DNA of 64,000 nucleotides from Thermoplasmatales archaeon. GTDB taxonomy: Archaea > Thermoplasmatota > Thermoplasmata > Thermoplasmatales > Thermoplasmataceae. Under the pieces are notes generated by a model. It searched no databases and had not been told where the DNA came from. It saw only the letters and a list, made by a program, of their open reading frames with translations. Every line of letters starts with the position of its first letter. The first letter of the stretch is position 1. Shown here in pieces: positions 1 to 7,926 of the stretch. The stretch is taken from the NCBI GenBank assembly GCA_027366585.1, contig DAHXNF010000014.1, positions 1 to 64,000 of the forward strand, in the 5' to 3' direction. Both the position numbers and the translations under genes were made by a program.

Positions 1-210
1 GGACATCATTACCTTAATGTTGTCAGAAGGAATGAAATTCTGTTTCACTGCCTTGTAGGAATACAATAAATGTCTATATCCAGACTTTATATAAATATTC
101 TCTATAAAATTCCATAAAATCAACAAAAAATTGACATTCTCATGAATCCGAAAATACTATTATAATTGCAACGATACTCCATATATGGTGACGTGGTGCT
201 CCGACTTACA

Positions 211-234
211 GTCATCGTTCAGCCAAACGATGAC
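211..234. promoter_or_regulatory. Perfect 9-bp inverted repeat in the leader of the SQR-like gene
   Basis: The arms GTCATCGTT and AACGATGAC are exact reverse complements around the 6-nt loop CAGCCA. It lies 34 nt before the ATG at 268 and upstream of a good Shine-Dalgarno (GGAGG, about 250-256). No T-run follows, so it is not an obvious terminator. It could be an operator or a leader hairpin; which one cannot be told from sequence. Confidence 0.5.
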
Positions 235-267
235 ATCAGCATTATGTGATGAAGGAGGTTTGTTCTG

Positions 268-1404
268 ATGGTAGTTACAAAGAACGTAGTAGTTATTGGG
301 GATGGCGCTGCTGGCATCATGACCGCCAACAAGATCAGGTACCTCAATTCCGAGAAGGAAGCCCGGGTTACGCTGATTGGAAACAATGTCAAGAACTTCT
401 GCAGATCTGACGGTCCGCAGATAGCACTCAGGATGAAGAACTTCACTGAGTCGCTGAAGCCGGTCGGTTTCCTGCTCAATAATGGCGTGGATTTCGTCCG
501 GGATGAGGTCACTCAGGTACGCCCCAAGAACAGGCTCATCTACCTGAAGAGCGGAAAGAAATACGATTATGATTATCTTGTACTTTCGCTAGGTCTTGAA
601 GATGCTCCGGAAAAGCTTCCGGGATTTGAGGGTGAAGCGAAGCACGTACTTGATATGCAGCACTCACTCGAGCTTGGAAAGACGCTTGAGAACCTTGCTG
701 AGGGAACAGTAATCGTGGCAACAAACGGTGCATCTGCGCCGAACCTGATGGGTTTCTACGAGCTTGCCCTAGTTTATAAGGAGCAGTTATCGCATATCAA
801 GTCCAAGGTCCAGGTTAAGTTTACTTCCCCGGATAAGGGAGCATTTCCCGTCCCGGAGCTATCGGACTTCTTTGCTGAGAAGTTCAGGTCCGCAGGCATT
901 GAACTGGTAACAGATTTCAAGGTAACATCGATTAACCAGAAGAACAAGGAGATTGTTTCATCTGACAACAAGAAGATAAACTACGATGTCCTGGTGCTTC
1001 CTCCGCAGCTGAAGACTCGCGGGTTCCTGGCAAATGACGAACTGCTTGGCAACGATGGTGCGAAGAACATCAGTAAAACGAAGCTTACCGTCAGGGACTA
1101 CGATGACATATACATCGCAGGCGATGCTTATGACTTCCTGGCCGAGGAACTCTCAGGGTCCTTTGTAACACAGGCAAGATACATCTCACACCGGATCGCT
1201 GCCGACATTAACGGATCCTTCAACCCGGAACAGTACGCCGGCAGTGTCACACTATCTGCAATGACCGGATTGTCGAAGGGGATAACCGTTTCGTATTCGT
1301 ATGAGTCGAGACCAAAACGGCCCCTTGAAAGCAGGGCTGATTTCAGGTTCAAGAAGCACTACTCTGACTTTTATTTCTCTTCCCTTCTGAGGGGCATCAT
1401 TTAA
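268..1404 (+). CDS. Sulfide:quinone reductase-like FAD-dependent oxidoreductase
   Basis: Pyridine-nucleotide-disulfide/NDH-2-SQR type flavoprotein of 378 aa. The N-terminal dinucleotide-binding glycine motif is GDGAAG at residues 11-16, and a second FAD-contact motif (IYIAGDAYDF) sits near residue 285. The basic/aromatic C-terminus is of the kind SQR-type enzymes use for monotopic membrane attachment. The ATG at 268 follows a strong Shine-Dalgarno (GGAGG). The next gene is a DUF1641 protein, a pairing known for archaeal sulfide:quinone reductases. The protein has only one cysteine (C45); the two redox cysteines expected of a true SQR are absent, including at the site reading TNGASAP. It may be a quinone reductase with another donor or a non-canonical SQR; the substrate is unassigned. 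Confidence 0.8.
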   Translation: MVVTKNVVVIGDGAAGIMTANKIRYLNSEKEARVTLIGNNVKNFCRSDGPQIALRMKNFTESLKPVGFLLNNGVDFVRDEVTQVRPKNRLIYLKSGKKYDYDYLVLSLGLEDAPEKLPGFEGEAKHVLDMQHSLELGKTLENLAEGTVIVATNGASAPNLMGFYELALVYKEQLSHIKSKVQVKFTSPDKGAFPVPELSDFFAEKFRSAGIELVTDFKVTSINQKNKEIVSSDNKKINYDVLVLPPQLKTRGFLANDELLGNDGAKNISKTKLTVRDYDDIYIAGDAYDFLAEELSGSFVTQARYISHRIAADINGSFNPEQYAGSVTLSAMTGLSKGITVSYSYESRPKRPLESRADFRFKKHYSDFYFSSLLRGII

Positions 1405-1414
1405 GGTGGATAAT

Positions 1415-1912
1415 ATGGAAAAAATGGATATTGAACAGAAACAGGATGTGACTGAAGACAAGGACGTTGTTGAGGAACTCTTGAAGTTTTTCTTGGAAAA
1501 CAAGGATGTTTCTTTCCAGTTCCTTGATCTGCTCAACTCCCTGAAGGACAGCGGAGCTATAGAGGATTTTGCGGCTTTTGCCAGATCCGTCATGCCGTCG
1601 AGCTCCGCACTTGTCAAGGAGATAGGAAGCTCGGAAGAGATATTATCTTCGATCTCGAAGGTGGGTAACCTTGTCCCGTCCATACTTTATGCGGCATCGC
1701 TTGAGAGCTCGAGTGACGCACTCAAGGCCATACTGTACAATTCAGACGCAATTTTCAAGTCGATGATAAGCGGCGCGAAGAACCCGGAGCAGTTTTCGCT
1801 TTTCAAGCTCCTGGCTCTCCTCAAGGACAAGGAGTTCACGAAGGGATTGACCGCCCTCGTTAATTTCGTCACTGCACTCGGCAAAGCGCTTTCAAAGGTA
1901 TCGGGAGAATAA
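1415..1912 (+). CDS. DUF1641 family protein, partner of the SQR-like flavoprotein
   Basis: Small (165 aa), charged, mostly helical protein with a DUF1641-like central part (residues about 80-130, rich in Leu/Ala/Ser helices). DUF1641 proteins are often encoded beside sulfide:quinone reductase or formate dehydrogenase-type genes and are thought to be accessory subunits; the biochemical role is unknown. The frame opens with a GTG at 1406, but AAGGTGG at 1403-1409 is a Shine-Dalgarno well placed for the ATG at 1415, so I take that start. The gene follows its partner by only a few bases and is clearly co-transcribed. It ends at 1912, convergent with threonine synthase 4 bp away. Confidence 0.75.
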   Translation: MEKMDIEQKQDVTEDKDVVEELLKFFLENKDVSFQFLDLLNSLKDSGAIEDFAAFARSVMPSSSALVKEIGSSEEILSSISKVGNLVPSILYAASLESSSDALKAILYNSDAIFKSMISGAKNPEQFSLFKLLALLKDKEFTKGLTALVNFVTALGKALSKVSGE

Positions 1913-1916
1913 TCTC

Positions 1917-2942
1917 CTAGCGGTGGAATGAGTTTTTCAATCCATTTCCCGTCAGGATAACAAGTTTCTTCCCCGGGTTCTTGTCCTTTATAGAGGCAGC
2001 GTATGCGACGGCAGAGCTGTATTCCGTGAAGATGCCTGAATGTGCGAGCTTCTGCCTCGCCTGCATCAATTCCTCTTCGGATACCGTGATCGTGGCACCA
2101 TGCTTCCTCAGGATATCCAGGAGCGGCACAAGTAGCGGGGACCTTTCAGTTACGAGGGCATCTGCCAGTGACTTCTTTTCAGATGAGACGTAAGGCTTTC
2201 CCTCCAGCGCCGATCTTATCGGTGACATAAGATCGGGCTGACATGCGATCAGTCTCGGGATCCGGGGTATTTCGCCCGACTCCGTCAGATGGCGGAAACC
2301 CTCGTACATGCCAATGAGCAGTGTGCCTGCCGACGTCGGAATGTAGATGTTCTCCGGTAATTTTCCGTTATACTGCAAGAAGAGCTCATATGACAGCGTT
2401 CGGATCCCGTCCCTGAATTCGGGGAACACAGAATGTCCCACGTAGAATGCCCCGTCGTTCATAGCAGCGGTCCTGACATCCTCCCTGCTCCCGGATATAA
2501 CGGAGACCCTGGCGCCGTAAGCCCTGATAAGATCGAGTTTCGGACCTCCAGCACTGTCCGGTACGTAAACGTTGACGGTGAAGCCCGCCGCGGATCCGTA
2601 TGCCGTGATCGATGCGCCTGCATTGCCTGATGAATCTTCGCTCAGGGCGGTTCCTATCTTCTTCCTGTATGCTGCGAGGAAAGATATCAGCGCTTTTGAC
2701 CCCCGATCCTTGTATGAGTATGTGGGCTGGAAATAATCGAGCTTGAATGCCGCTTCATCCCTTATCAGAAGCGGTGTAACGCATTCACCGAGAGTCACCT
2801 CTTTTTTAATGTACGGAAAGTTTTCACTTACCCTGTCACGATACGTGAAGTCAGGATGTATCCTGAATGGGGAACCGCACCTGCTGCATGTTGTTTCCAG
2901 TTCCTTTCGCTCCATCCCGCAGGAATAGCATTCAATTTTCAT
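1917..2942 (-). CDS. thrC: Threonine synthase
   Basis: PLP-dependent fold-type II enzyme of 341 aa that converts O-phosphohomoserine to threonine. The N-terminus carries a Cys4 ribbon (CysSerCysGly ... CysSerArgCysGly, residues about 5-22), usual in archaeal threonine synthases. The PLP-binding lysine lies in SYKDRGSKA near residue 77. A Ser/Gly-rich phosphate-binding loop (SSGNAGAS) follows, and a second glycine-rich stretch (TSAGT) near residue 205 binds the cofactor phosphate. Its ATG overlaps the stop codon of the upstream acetyltransferase by 4 bp, so the two genes form an operon. A cysteate synthase or other PLP beta-replacing paralogue is possible, but threonine synthase fits best. Confidence 0.85.
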   Translation of the reverse strand: MKIECYSCGMERKELETTCSRCGSPFRIHPDFTYRDRVSENFPYIKKEVTLGECVTPLLIRDEAAFKLDYFQPTYSYKDRGSKALISFLAAYRKKIGTALSEDSSGNAGASITAYGSAAGFTVNVYVPDSAGGPKLDLIRAYGARVSVISGSREDVRTAAMNDGAFYVGHSVFPEFRDGIRTLSYELFLQYNGKLPENIYIPTSAGTLLIGMYEGFRHLTESGEIPRIPRLIACQPDLMSPIRSALEGKPYVSSEKKSLADALVTERSPLLVPLLDILRKHGATITVSEEELMQARQKLAHSGIFTEYSSAVAYAASIKDKNPGKKLVILTGNGLKNSFHR

Positions 2943-3475
2943 TCTTCTTCCTCCAGTATTTTTCCCACCTGGTAAAAAGAGTAATACTTTCCGTCAAGAT
3001 AGAAATGATCCTTCAGGAATCCCTCGATCGAAAAACCGTTAGCAACAAGGACGCTCAGGGATTTGGTATTATATGTCAGGACCTTCGTGTGCAGCTTGTG
3101 CAATTTCATCTGTTCCCTGGAATATGAGCAGACCATGCGGACAGATTCGGTCGCTATCCCCATGCCCCTGAATGCGGCGCCGATCCAGTAACCAATATGA
3201 GCATTCATGTCATCGCGGTTTATGTCACTGATCTCGATGACGCCGCATAAAGCGTTCCTGAAGTGTATGTAGAAATCGATCCTGAACATCTTGCCGTATA
3301 ATTCGCGATTCAAGCGCATGAAGTCAAGCGCGTCATCCCTCGAATATGGTAACGGGAAGGAATGACTCCCGATGTTCATGCGAATCGCAGGATCGTTGGC
3401 GAGTTTGGCCAGGTCACCTGCACAGTCCTCTGGAATATCCGTCAATAATTCTATATCGCCGCTTTTCAGGTGCAC
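2939..3475 (-). CDS. GNAT-family N-acetyltransferase (RimJ/RimL-like)
   Basis: A 178-aa acetyltransferase with the RimJ/RimL layout. The acetyl-CoA-binding motif A region is YWIGAAFRGMGIATESV near residues 93-109, with the R-G-M-G-I/A pyrophosphate loop. The late motif B region (VLVANGFSIEGFLKDHFYLDGKY) is typical of protein N-terminal or ribosomal-protein acetyltransferases. The substrate cannot be named. It is the promoter-proximal gene of a two-gene operon with thrC (ATGA overlap). The acidic tail EEEE is not diagnostic. Confidence 0.8.
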   Translation of the reverse strand: MHLKSGDIELLTDIPEDCAGDLAKLANDPAIRMNIGSHSFPLPYSRDDALDFMRLNRELYGKMFRIDFYIHFRNALCGVIEISDINRDDMNAHIGYWIGAAFRGMGIATESVRMVCSYSREQMKLHKLHTKVLTYNTKSLSVLVANGFSIEGFLKDHFYLDGKYYSFYQVGKILEEEE

Positions 3476-3564
3476 TTCACGCTATGCGAATGCCACGCTT
3501 AAAGATTGTTCGTTCCAGGAAGCGTGATATGATCCAGGCTATTTTTTGTAGTGAATGAATAGTT

Positions 3565-4001
3565 TTACCATGCTTTTCCATCCTGGATAAAAAGCAGTGA
3601 ATGCTTAGAATCCATGATCGCCCTCCTGCATCTTTCTTCATAGCTTTTCAGCTTTGTCAGTTCTTTAGGTATCACCGGGGCAAGTTCTTAATTGTTGGCT
3701 GCGCGGAAATTTGAAAGTGCCTGATATTTCAGCATGTTCCATACAAACTTCTTAGGATTCAGTTCCTGAGAGTAAGCACGAATCCTCCCTGCAATCGGCC
3801 ATCGACCTTTCTTCAGGAGAACTCTCTCATCTTCTTACTACGATGTGCCGATATCATGCGGAATAACATGTGCAGAAAGTCTTTGATTTCCAGAAGAAGC
3901 TCATCCAGGGGTGCTACCGTATCTGATGAGTTGAAACGAACTTTAAGGGATATCACTCTGTGCAGATCCGTTTTTTGCCTGAACGTTGAGCATACGAACA
4001 T
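3565..4001 (-). pseudogene. IS630-family transposase remnant (C-terminal half, frameshifted)
   Basis: Read on the minus strand, 4001-3813 gives a piece with RFNSSDT, LDELL and SAHRSKKMREF, as in the middle of IS630 transposases. After one frameshift near 3820 the reading continues LLKKGRWP ... IRAYSQELNPKKFVWNMLKY, the characteristic IS630 'PSYSPELNPxExVWxxLK' segment with the catalytic Glu replaced by Lys. A stop follows in frame near 3686-3688, and the decayed tail ends at 3565. The N-terminal half and both inverted repeats are gone, so this is dead. It fills most of the gene-free stretch 3476-4042. Confidence 0.65.
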
Positions 4002-4042
4002 GTCAGGCTTACTCCTATTAAAGCAACTTTAGATGCATAATC

Positions 4043-5431
4043 ATGCTCTCAGTAGAGAGGCTCATAGATCCCGATAAAGTAGCCCTCGTTGGTTCGATCA
4101 ATAACCAGACAGAGGGAAACATCATATCCCAGAATATTCGCTCCTCAGGGAAAAGGAGGTTCCTTTTCCGTATCCTGCCATCGTATGGCGATATGGATCC
4201 TTCTGCATGGATAGTGCAACGTAACTTTCCGCAGGACATTGACATTGCAATAATATCATCAGCAGATCCCTATGCTGAAAGATATGTTGAGAAGTGCAGG
4301 GAGAATGATGTGCGGTTCATCTTCCTGCTTGCGTCCTCGTCCGGGGGTTCCGATCAACCTGAGAATGCTTCCACCCCAGCGAATCGCGAGGGAAGAAAGC
4401 ATGGAATATCCAGGGTTTTTGGTCCCGGCTCGATAGGCATCTATGTTTCCAGCACGGATCTCAACCTTTCCTTAATCAGCCATGATAACGGGAATCATCC
4501 GGAAGACAAGGTATTCGGGCTGATTGCACTCGATTGCTGCAGGCATTCAGTTGTTATAGATGAGTTCAAGAAATTTCAGCCTGACCTGGGCTTCCTGCTG
4601 GATTTTGGCCGAAGTTTTGGCGATCGTGAACTATTTTCAGCCATCGGCAGCTATCTCCAGGAAAGCAGGACCATGCTTGCGGTAACGCTGCTCATTTCAC
4701 AGGAAGGCTATTCTGCGAGCAAGGCAATTTCCTCCATGCGCCTGAATTTCAATAAGCCCCTGATCGTTTACAGGGAGAGGGCACTGGCTGGCAAGAAAGA
4801 GGAAAAGTCATCTGTCGATAGAGCCGTGAATCGAACGAAAAACAGGGTGCCGGAGGATTGCGTGGAAGCCAGGGATCTCTATGATGTCCCTGATTTCGCG
4901 AGAGCAATTGCACTCAATCCTGCAATGCGGGGTAAGAATGTTTCGGTCATTTCAACCAAGGGTGCTACGGAGTCGGTAGCACAGGACTACCTGACGAGCG
5001 GTGCTTTCGGCATGCATCTCGATGTTCCCAGCTTCGGTACAAGCACCAGGGCCAAGCTTACTAACCTGCTCGGAAGGAGTGGTGCAAACCAGAACCCGAT
5101 AACGCTTGATCCAAGACACAGGGAAAGAATTGGATCAGCCATTGACGCAATAATGAAGGACAGGAATACTGATGCCATACTGACACTAATAACGCCTGAC
5201 TCCCCGGAAATTGTCGAATCGCTCATATCAGCCTTCGATGCGGGAAGGGTCAAGAAACCTGTGGTGGTGGCTCTTCTTGGTTCCAGATATTACGATGGTG
5301 CGTTCACTGAACTATCCAGCAGGAAGATTGCCGTATACCCTTCAATCAGGAGGGCAATAACGGCTTTGAAGGCACTTGCTGCCTACTCCATGAAGAGCGG
5401 CACGGAAAGCGAAGAAAAACATGTGGTGTAA
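4043..5431 (+). CDS. Acyl-CoA synthetase (ADP-forming) alpha-subunit-like protein, catalytic His region degenerate
   Basis: A 462-aa protein with the order of the alpha subunit of archaeal ADP-forming acetyl/aryl-acetyl-CoA synthetases: a CoA-binding Rossmann-like domain (about 1-130, starting VERLIDPDKVALVGS) and two succinyl-CoA-ligase-like flavodoxin domains (about 145-270 and 300-450). These enzymes make ATP from acyl-CoA via a phospho-histidine in a SHTG motif. Here the equivalent stretch (YRERALAGKKEEKSS, near residue 248) has no SHTG, so catalysis by the normal route is doubtful. No ATP-grasp beta subunit is encoded nearby. It sits 3 bp before iorA in an operon with iorAB, whose product is an arylacetyl-CoA, which fits a substrate-handling role. 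Start ATG at 4043 is the first reasonable one. Confidence 0.7.
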   Translation: MLSVERLIDPDKVALVGSINNQTEGNIISQNIRSSGKRRFLFRILPSYGDMDPSAWIVQRNFPQDIDIAIISSADPYAERYVEKCRENDVRFIFLLASSSGGSDQPENASTPANREGRKHGISRVFGPGSIGIYVSSTDLNLSLISHDNGNHPEDKVFGLIALDCCRHSVVIDEFKKFQPDLGFLLDFGRSFGDRELFSAIGSYLQESRTMLAVTLLISQEGYSASKAISSMRLNFNKPLIVYRERALAGKKEEKSSVDRAVNRTKNRVPEDCVEARDLYDVPDFARAIALNPAMRGKNVSVISTKGATESVAQDYLTSGAFGMHLDVPSFGTSTRAKLTNLLGRSGANQNPITLDPRHRERIGSAIDAIMKDRNTDAILTLITPDSPEIVESLISAFDAGRVKKPVVVALLGSRYYDGAFTELSSRKIAVYPSIRRAITALKALAAYSMKSGTESEEKHVV

Positions 5432-5434
5432 AAT

Positions 5435-7303
5435 ATGTCGTACTACGATGAAATTCTGGAAGCAAAGGACGGACAGGTTCTGTTCCTCCTGGGAAATGAA
5501 GCGATAGCGCGGGGTGCAATTGAATCAGGTATCTCAACGGCTGCAACGTATCCGGGTACTCCCTCAAGCGAGGTCGGCGACCTTCTATATGCAGTTTACA
5601 GGAAGGCCGGCATCCACTTCGAGTATTCGGTGAACGAGAAGGTGGCACTAGAGGTTGCTTTTGCGTCAGCGAGCCTTGGCCTCCGATCCATGGTATTCAT
5701 GAAGCATGTGGGAATGAACGTTGCCGCTGATGCAATGCTGAGCATTGCCTATACCGGAACGAGGGGCGGCCTTGTCATCATGACCGCCGATGATCCGTCG
5801 ATGCACTCATCTCAGAATGAACAGGATAACCGGCACTACGCGGATCTCGGACACCTTCCGATGATCGAGCCCACGACACCTCAGGAGGCAAAGGATTTCC
5901 TTCAGCGCGCATTCGACATCTCCGAACGCTATCGGGTACCGGTAATATTCCGCACAACCACCATGATCAGTCATGAGCGGGGGCTCGTCGAGGTCTCGCA
6001 TGTCGGAAAGCCACGTGAAATCGTCCCGTTCGAGTCGGGAAAGGCAGAATTCAATTCACTGCCGCAGTACGCGATGAGGAACAAGAAACTGCTTGAGGAA
6101 AAGATATCAAAGATAAAGGATGTTGAATCTGATAGATTCGTATCGATCGAGAGAGGGAAGGAGGATGAATGGGGAGCCATTGCCTCCGGTGTGGGATATG
6201 CGTATCTCCATGATGTGATAAGCAAACATGGCATGGATATATCCATGATGAAGATCGGTATGACCAATCCGCTGCCGGAAAGATCGATAATAAAGTTCAT
6301 CAGCGAACATCCGAGAATAATAATCGTTGAAGAACTCGACTCATACCTGGAGGAAAAGATCAGGGCGCTGTGCCAGCTGAAGGGCATCGACGTCGAGATA
6401 TATGGAAAGATGAACTCCTATTTCCCATATGATTACGAGTTCAACATGGATGTCGTCAGATCCGGAGTGATGAAGGCGATGCAGAAGGACGATACGCACA
6501 TGCTTTCGATCAGGGAAGAATCTCCGCTTTTGGCAGCAAGAACACCGGTTCTCTGCCCCGGGTGCCCGCACAGGGCATCCTTCTTCACCGTGAAAAAAGC
6601 GTTGAAGCTTGCAGGCATGAGCGATGCCAAGATATCGTCGGATATCGGATGTTACTCCTTAGGCGTGTATGAACCATTTGACATGGGAGACTACATGATC
6701 TCCATGGGATCATCCATCGGCGTCGCTTCGGGATTGCAGAATGCACTGTCCGAACGTAGTGTTTCTTTCATCGGTGATTCCACGTTCTTCCACGCAGGCA
6801 TCCCAGGCCTGATAAACGCGAAGCTGAACAATGCGCAGACAACGCTCATCATCCTTGATAACAGGATAACGGCTATGACAGGACAGCAGCCCAACCCCGG
6901 ATCAAGGGACCCGCAGGACCTCAATGCAGCTGGGAACATATCGATCGAGAATATTGCCAGGGGCATTGGGATCGATTTCGTAAAAACCGTCGATCCGTAT
7001 AATATCGGTGAGATGCTGCATGCGGTGACCGAATCTTTCAAGGTGGATGGTCCTGCAGTCATCATATCAAGCAGGGAATGCGCCATCCTCCGGGATGCAA
7101 AGGAGAAGAAAGCCGGAAGGCATGTAGTCTATGCCGTGAACGTGGAAAAATGTACAGGCTGCGAGAAGTGCGTGGAGGATTTCGCATGTCCCGCAATCTC
7201 GATGTCTGGAGGAAAAGCGACGATAGATCCAGACCAGTGTGACGAATGCGGCGTATGTGCCGAGAGATACGTTTGCCCATTCCAGGCAATAGAGGTGGTA
7301 TAA
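5435..7303 (+). CDS. iorA: Indolepyruvate:ferredoxin oxidoreductase, alpha subunit
   Basis: Large subunit (622 aa) of the TPP-dependent enzyme that oxidatively decarboxylates aryl pyruvates from Trp/Phe/Tyr transamination to arylacetyl-CoA and reduces ferredoxin. Residues 1-190 are the pyrimidine-binding domain (YPGTPSSEVGD near residue 39). Residues about 370-560 form the TPP/Mg-binding domain (CPGCPHRASFF; GDSTFFHAG followed by ILDNRITAMTGQQPNPG). The C-terminus (about 570-622) holds two [4Fe-4S] ferredoxin motifs, CTGCEKCxxxxxCP and CDECGVCxxxxxCP. Length and layout are normal. A GGTG motif precedes the ATG at 5435. It is middle gene of an operon with the acyl-CoA synthetase-like gene and iorB. 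Confidence 0.93.
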   Translation: MSYYDEILEAKDGQVLFLLGNEAIARGAIESGISTAATYPGTPSSEVGDLLYAVYRKAGIHFEYSVNEKVALEVAFASASLGLRSMVFMKHVGMNVAADAMLSIAYTGTRGGLVIMTADDPSMHSSQNEQDNRHYADLGHLPMIEPTTPQEAKDFLQRAFDISERYRVPVIFRTTTMISHERGLVEVSHVGKPREIVPFESGKAEFNSLPQYAMRNKKLLEEKISKIKDVESDRFVSIERGKEDEWGAIASGVGYAYLHDVISKHGMDISMMKIGMTNPLPERSIIKFISEHPRIIIVEELDSYLEEKIRALCQLKGIDVEIYGKMNSYFPYDYEFNMDVVRSGVMKAMQKDDTHMLSIREESPLLAARTPVLCPGCPHRASFFTVKKALKLAGMSDAKISSDIGCYSLGVYEPFDMGDYMISMGSSIGVASGLQNALSERSVSFIGDSTFFHAGIPGLINAKLNNAQTTLIILDNRITAMTGQQPNPGSRDPQDLNAAGNISIENIARGIGIDFVKTVDPYNIGEMLHAVTESFKVDGPAVIISSRECAILRDAKEKKAGRHVVYAVNVEKCTGCEKCVEDFACPAISMSGGKATIDPDQCDECGVCAERYVCPFQAIEVV

Positions 7304-7918
7304 ATGGAGACCAATATACTGATTGTGGGAGTGGGTGGCCAGGGCGTAATAACCGTGGGCAGGCTGATCTCAATGGCTGCCATAATGGCATCCCACAATG
7401 TCGTCATGTCCGAACTGCATGGTCTGGCACAGAGGGGTGGCTCCGTTTCCGTGAACGTTCGCGTTGGTAACGTGATGAGCCCGCTCCCTGAGGCAAGCGC
7501 CATTGACTGCGTCATTGCACTGGAACCAATGGAAGGTCTCCGCTATTCACACAAGACGGGAAAGGAAGCCGTCTTCCTGGTGAATCTGCATCCAATGACA
7601 CCGATATCGCTGAGCATGCAGGGAAAAGAATATCCACCGATGCCTGCGATCCTTGAAGAAATCGGGCGGGATCACGCTGTTATACCAATAGATGCATCCG
7701 CAATTGCACACAGCGTTGGTAACATCCGCGTCTCGAACTCGGTTCTTGCAGGCGCACTTGCAGCTGCTTCGATCCTCAATGTATCGAAGGATGATTTCCA
7801 TGTTGCAATAGGAAAGATGTTTGGATCGAAGCTGAAGGATCAGAACATAATTGCCTTTGACTCAGGATACGATTATGCTTCCAATTACATGGAAAAGAGG
7901 CACATCCTGCTCGATTGA
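7304..7918 (+). CDS. iorB: Indolepyruvate:ferredoxin oxidoreductase, beta subunit
   Basis: A 204-aa subunit with the pyruvate/ketoisovalerate oxidoreductase gamma-type domain: GVGGQGVITVGRL near residues 7-19 and the conserved SELHGLAQRGGSVSVNVR block near residues 38-55, typical of IorB. It pairs with IorA to form the arylpyruvate oxidoreductase. The ATG directly abuts the iorA stop codon and its Shine-Dalgarno (GAGGTGG) is inside the end of iorA, so translation is coupled. The gene ends 8 bp from the convergent fhs gene. Confidence 0.92.
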   Translation: METNILIVGVGGQGVITVGRLISMAAIMASHNVVMSELHGLAQRGGSVSVNVRVGNVMSPLPEASAIDCVIALEPMEGLRYSHKTGKEAVFLVNLHPMTPISLSMQGKEYPPMPAILEEIGRDHAVIPIDASAIAHSVGNIRVSNSVLAGALAAASILNVSKDDFHVAIGKMFGSKLKDQNIIAFDSGYDYASNYMEKRHILLD

Positions 7919-7926
7919 TTCAGGGA

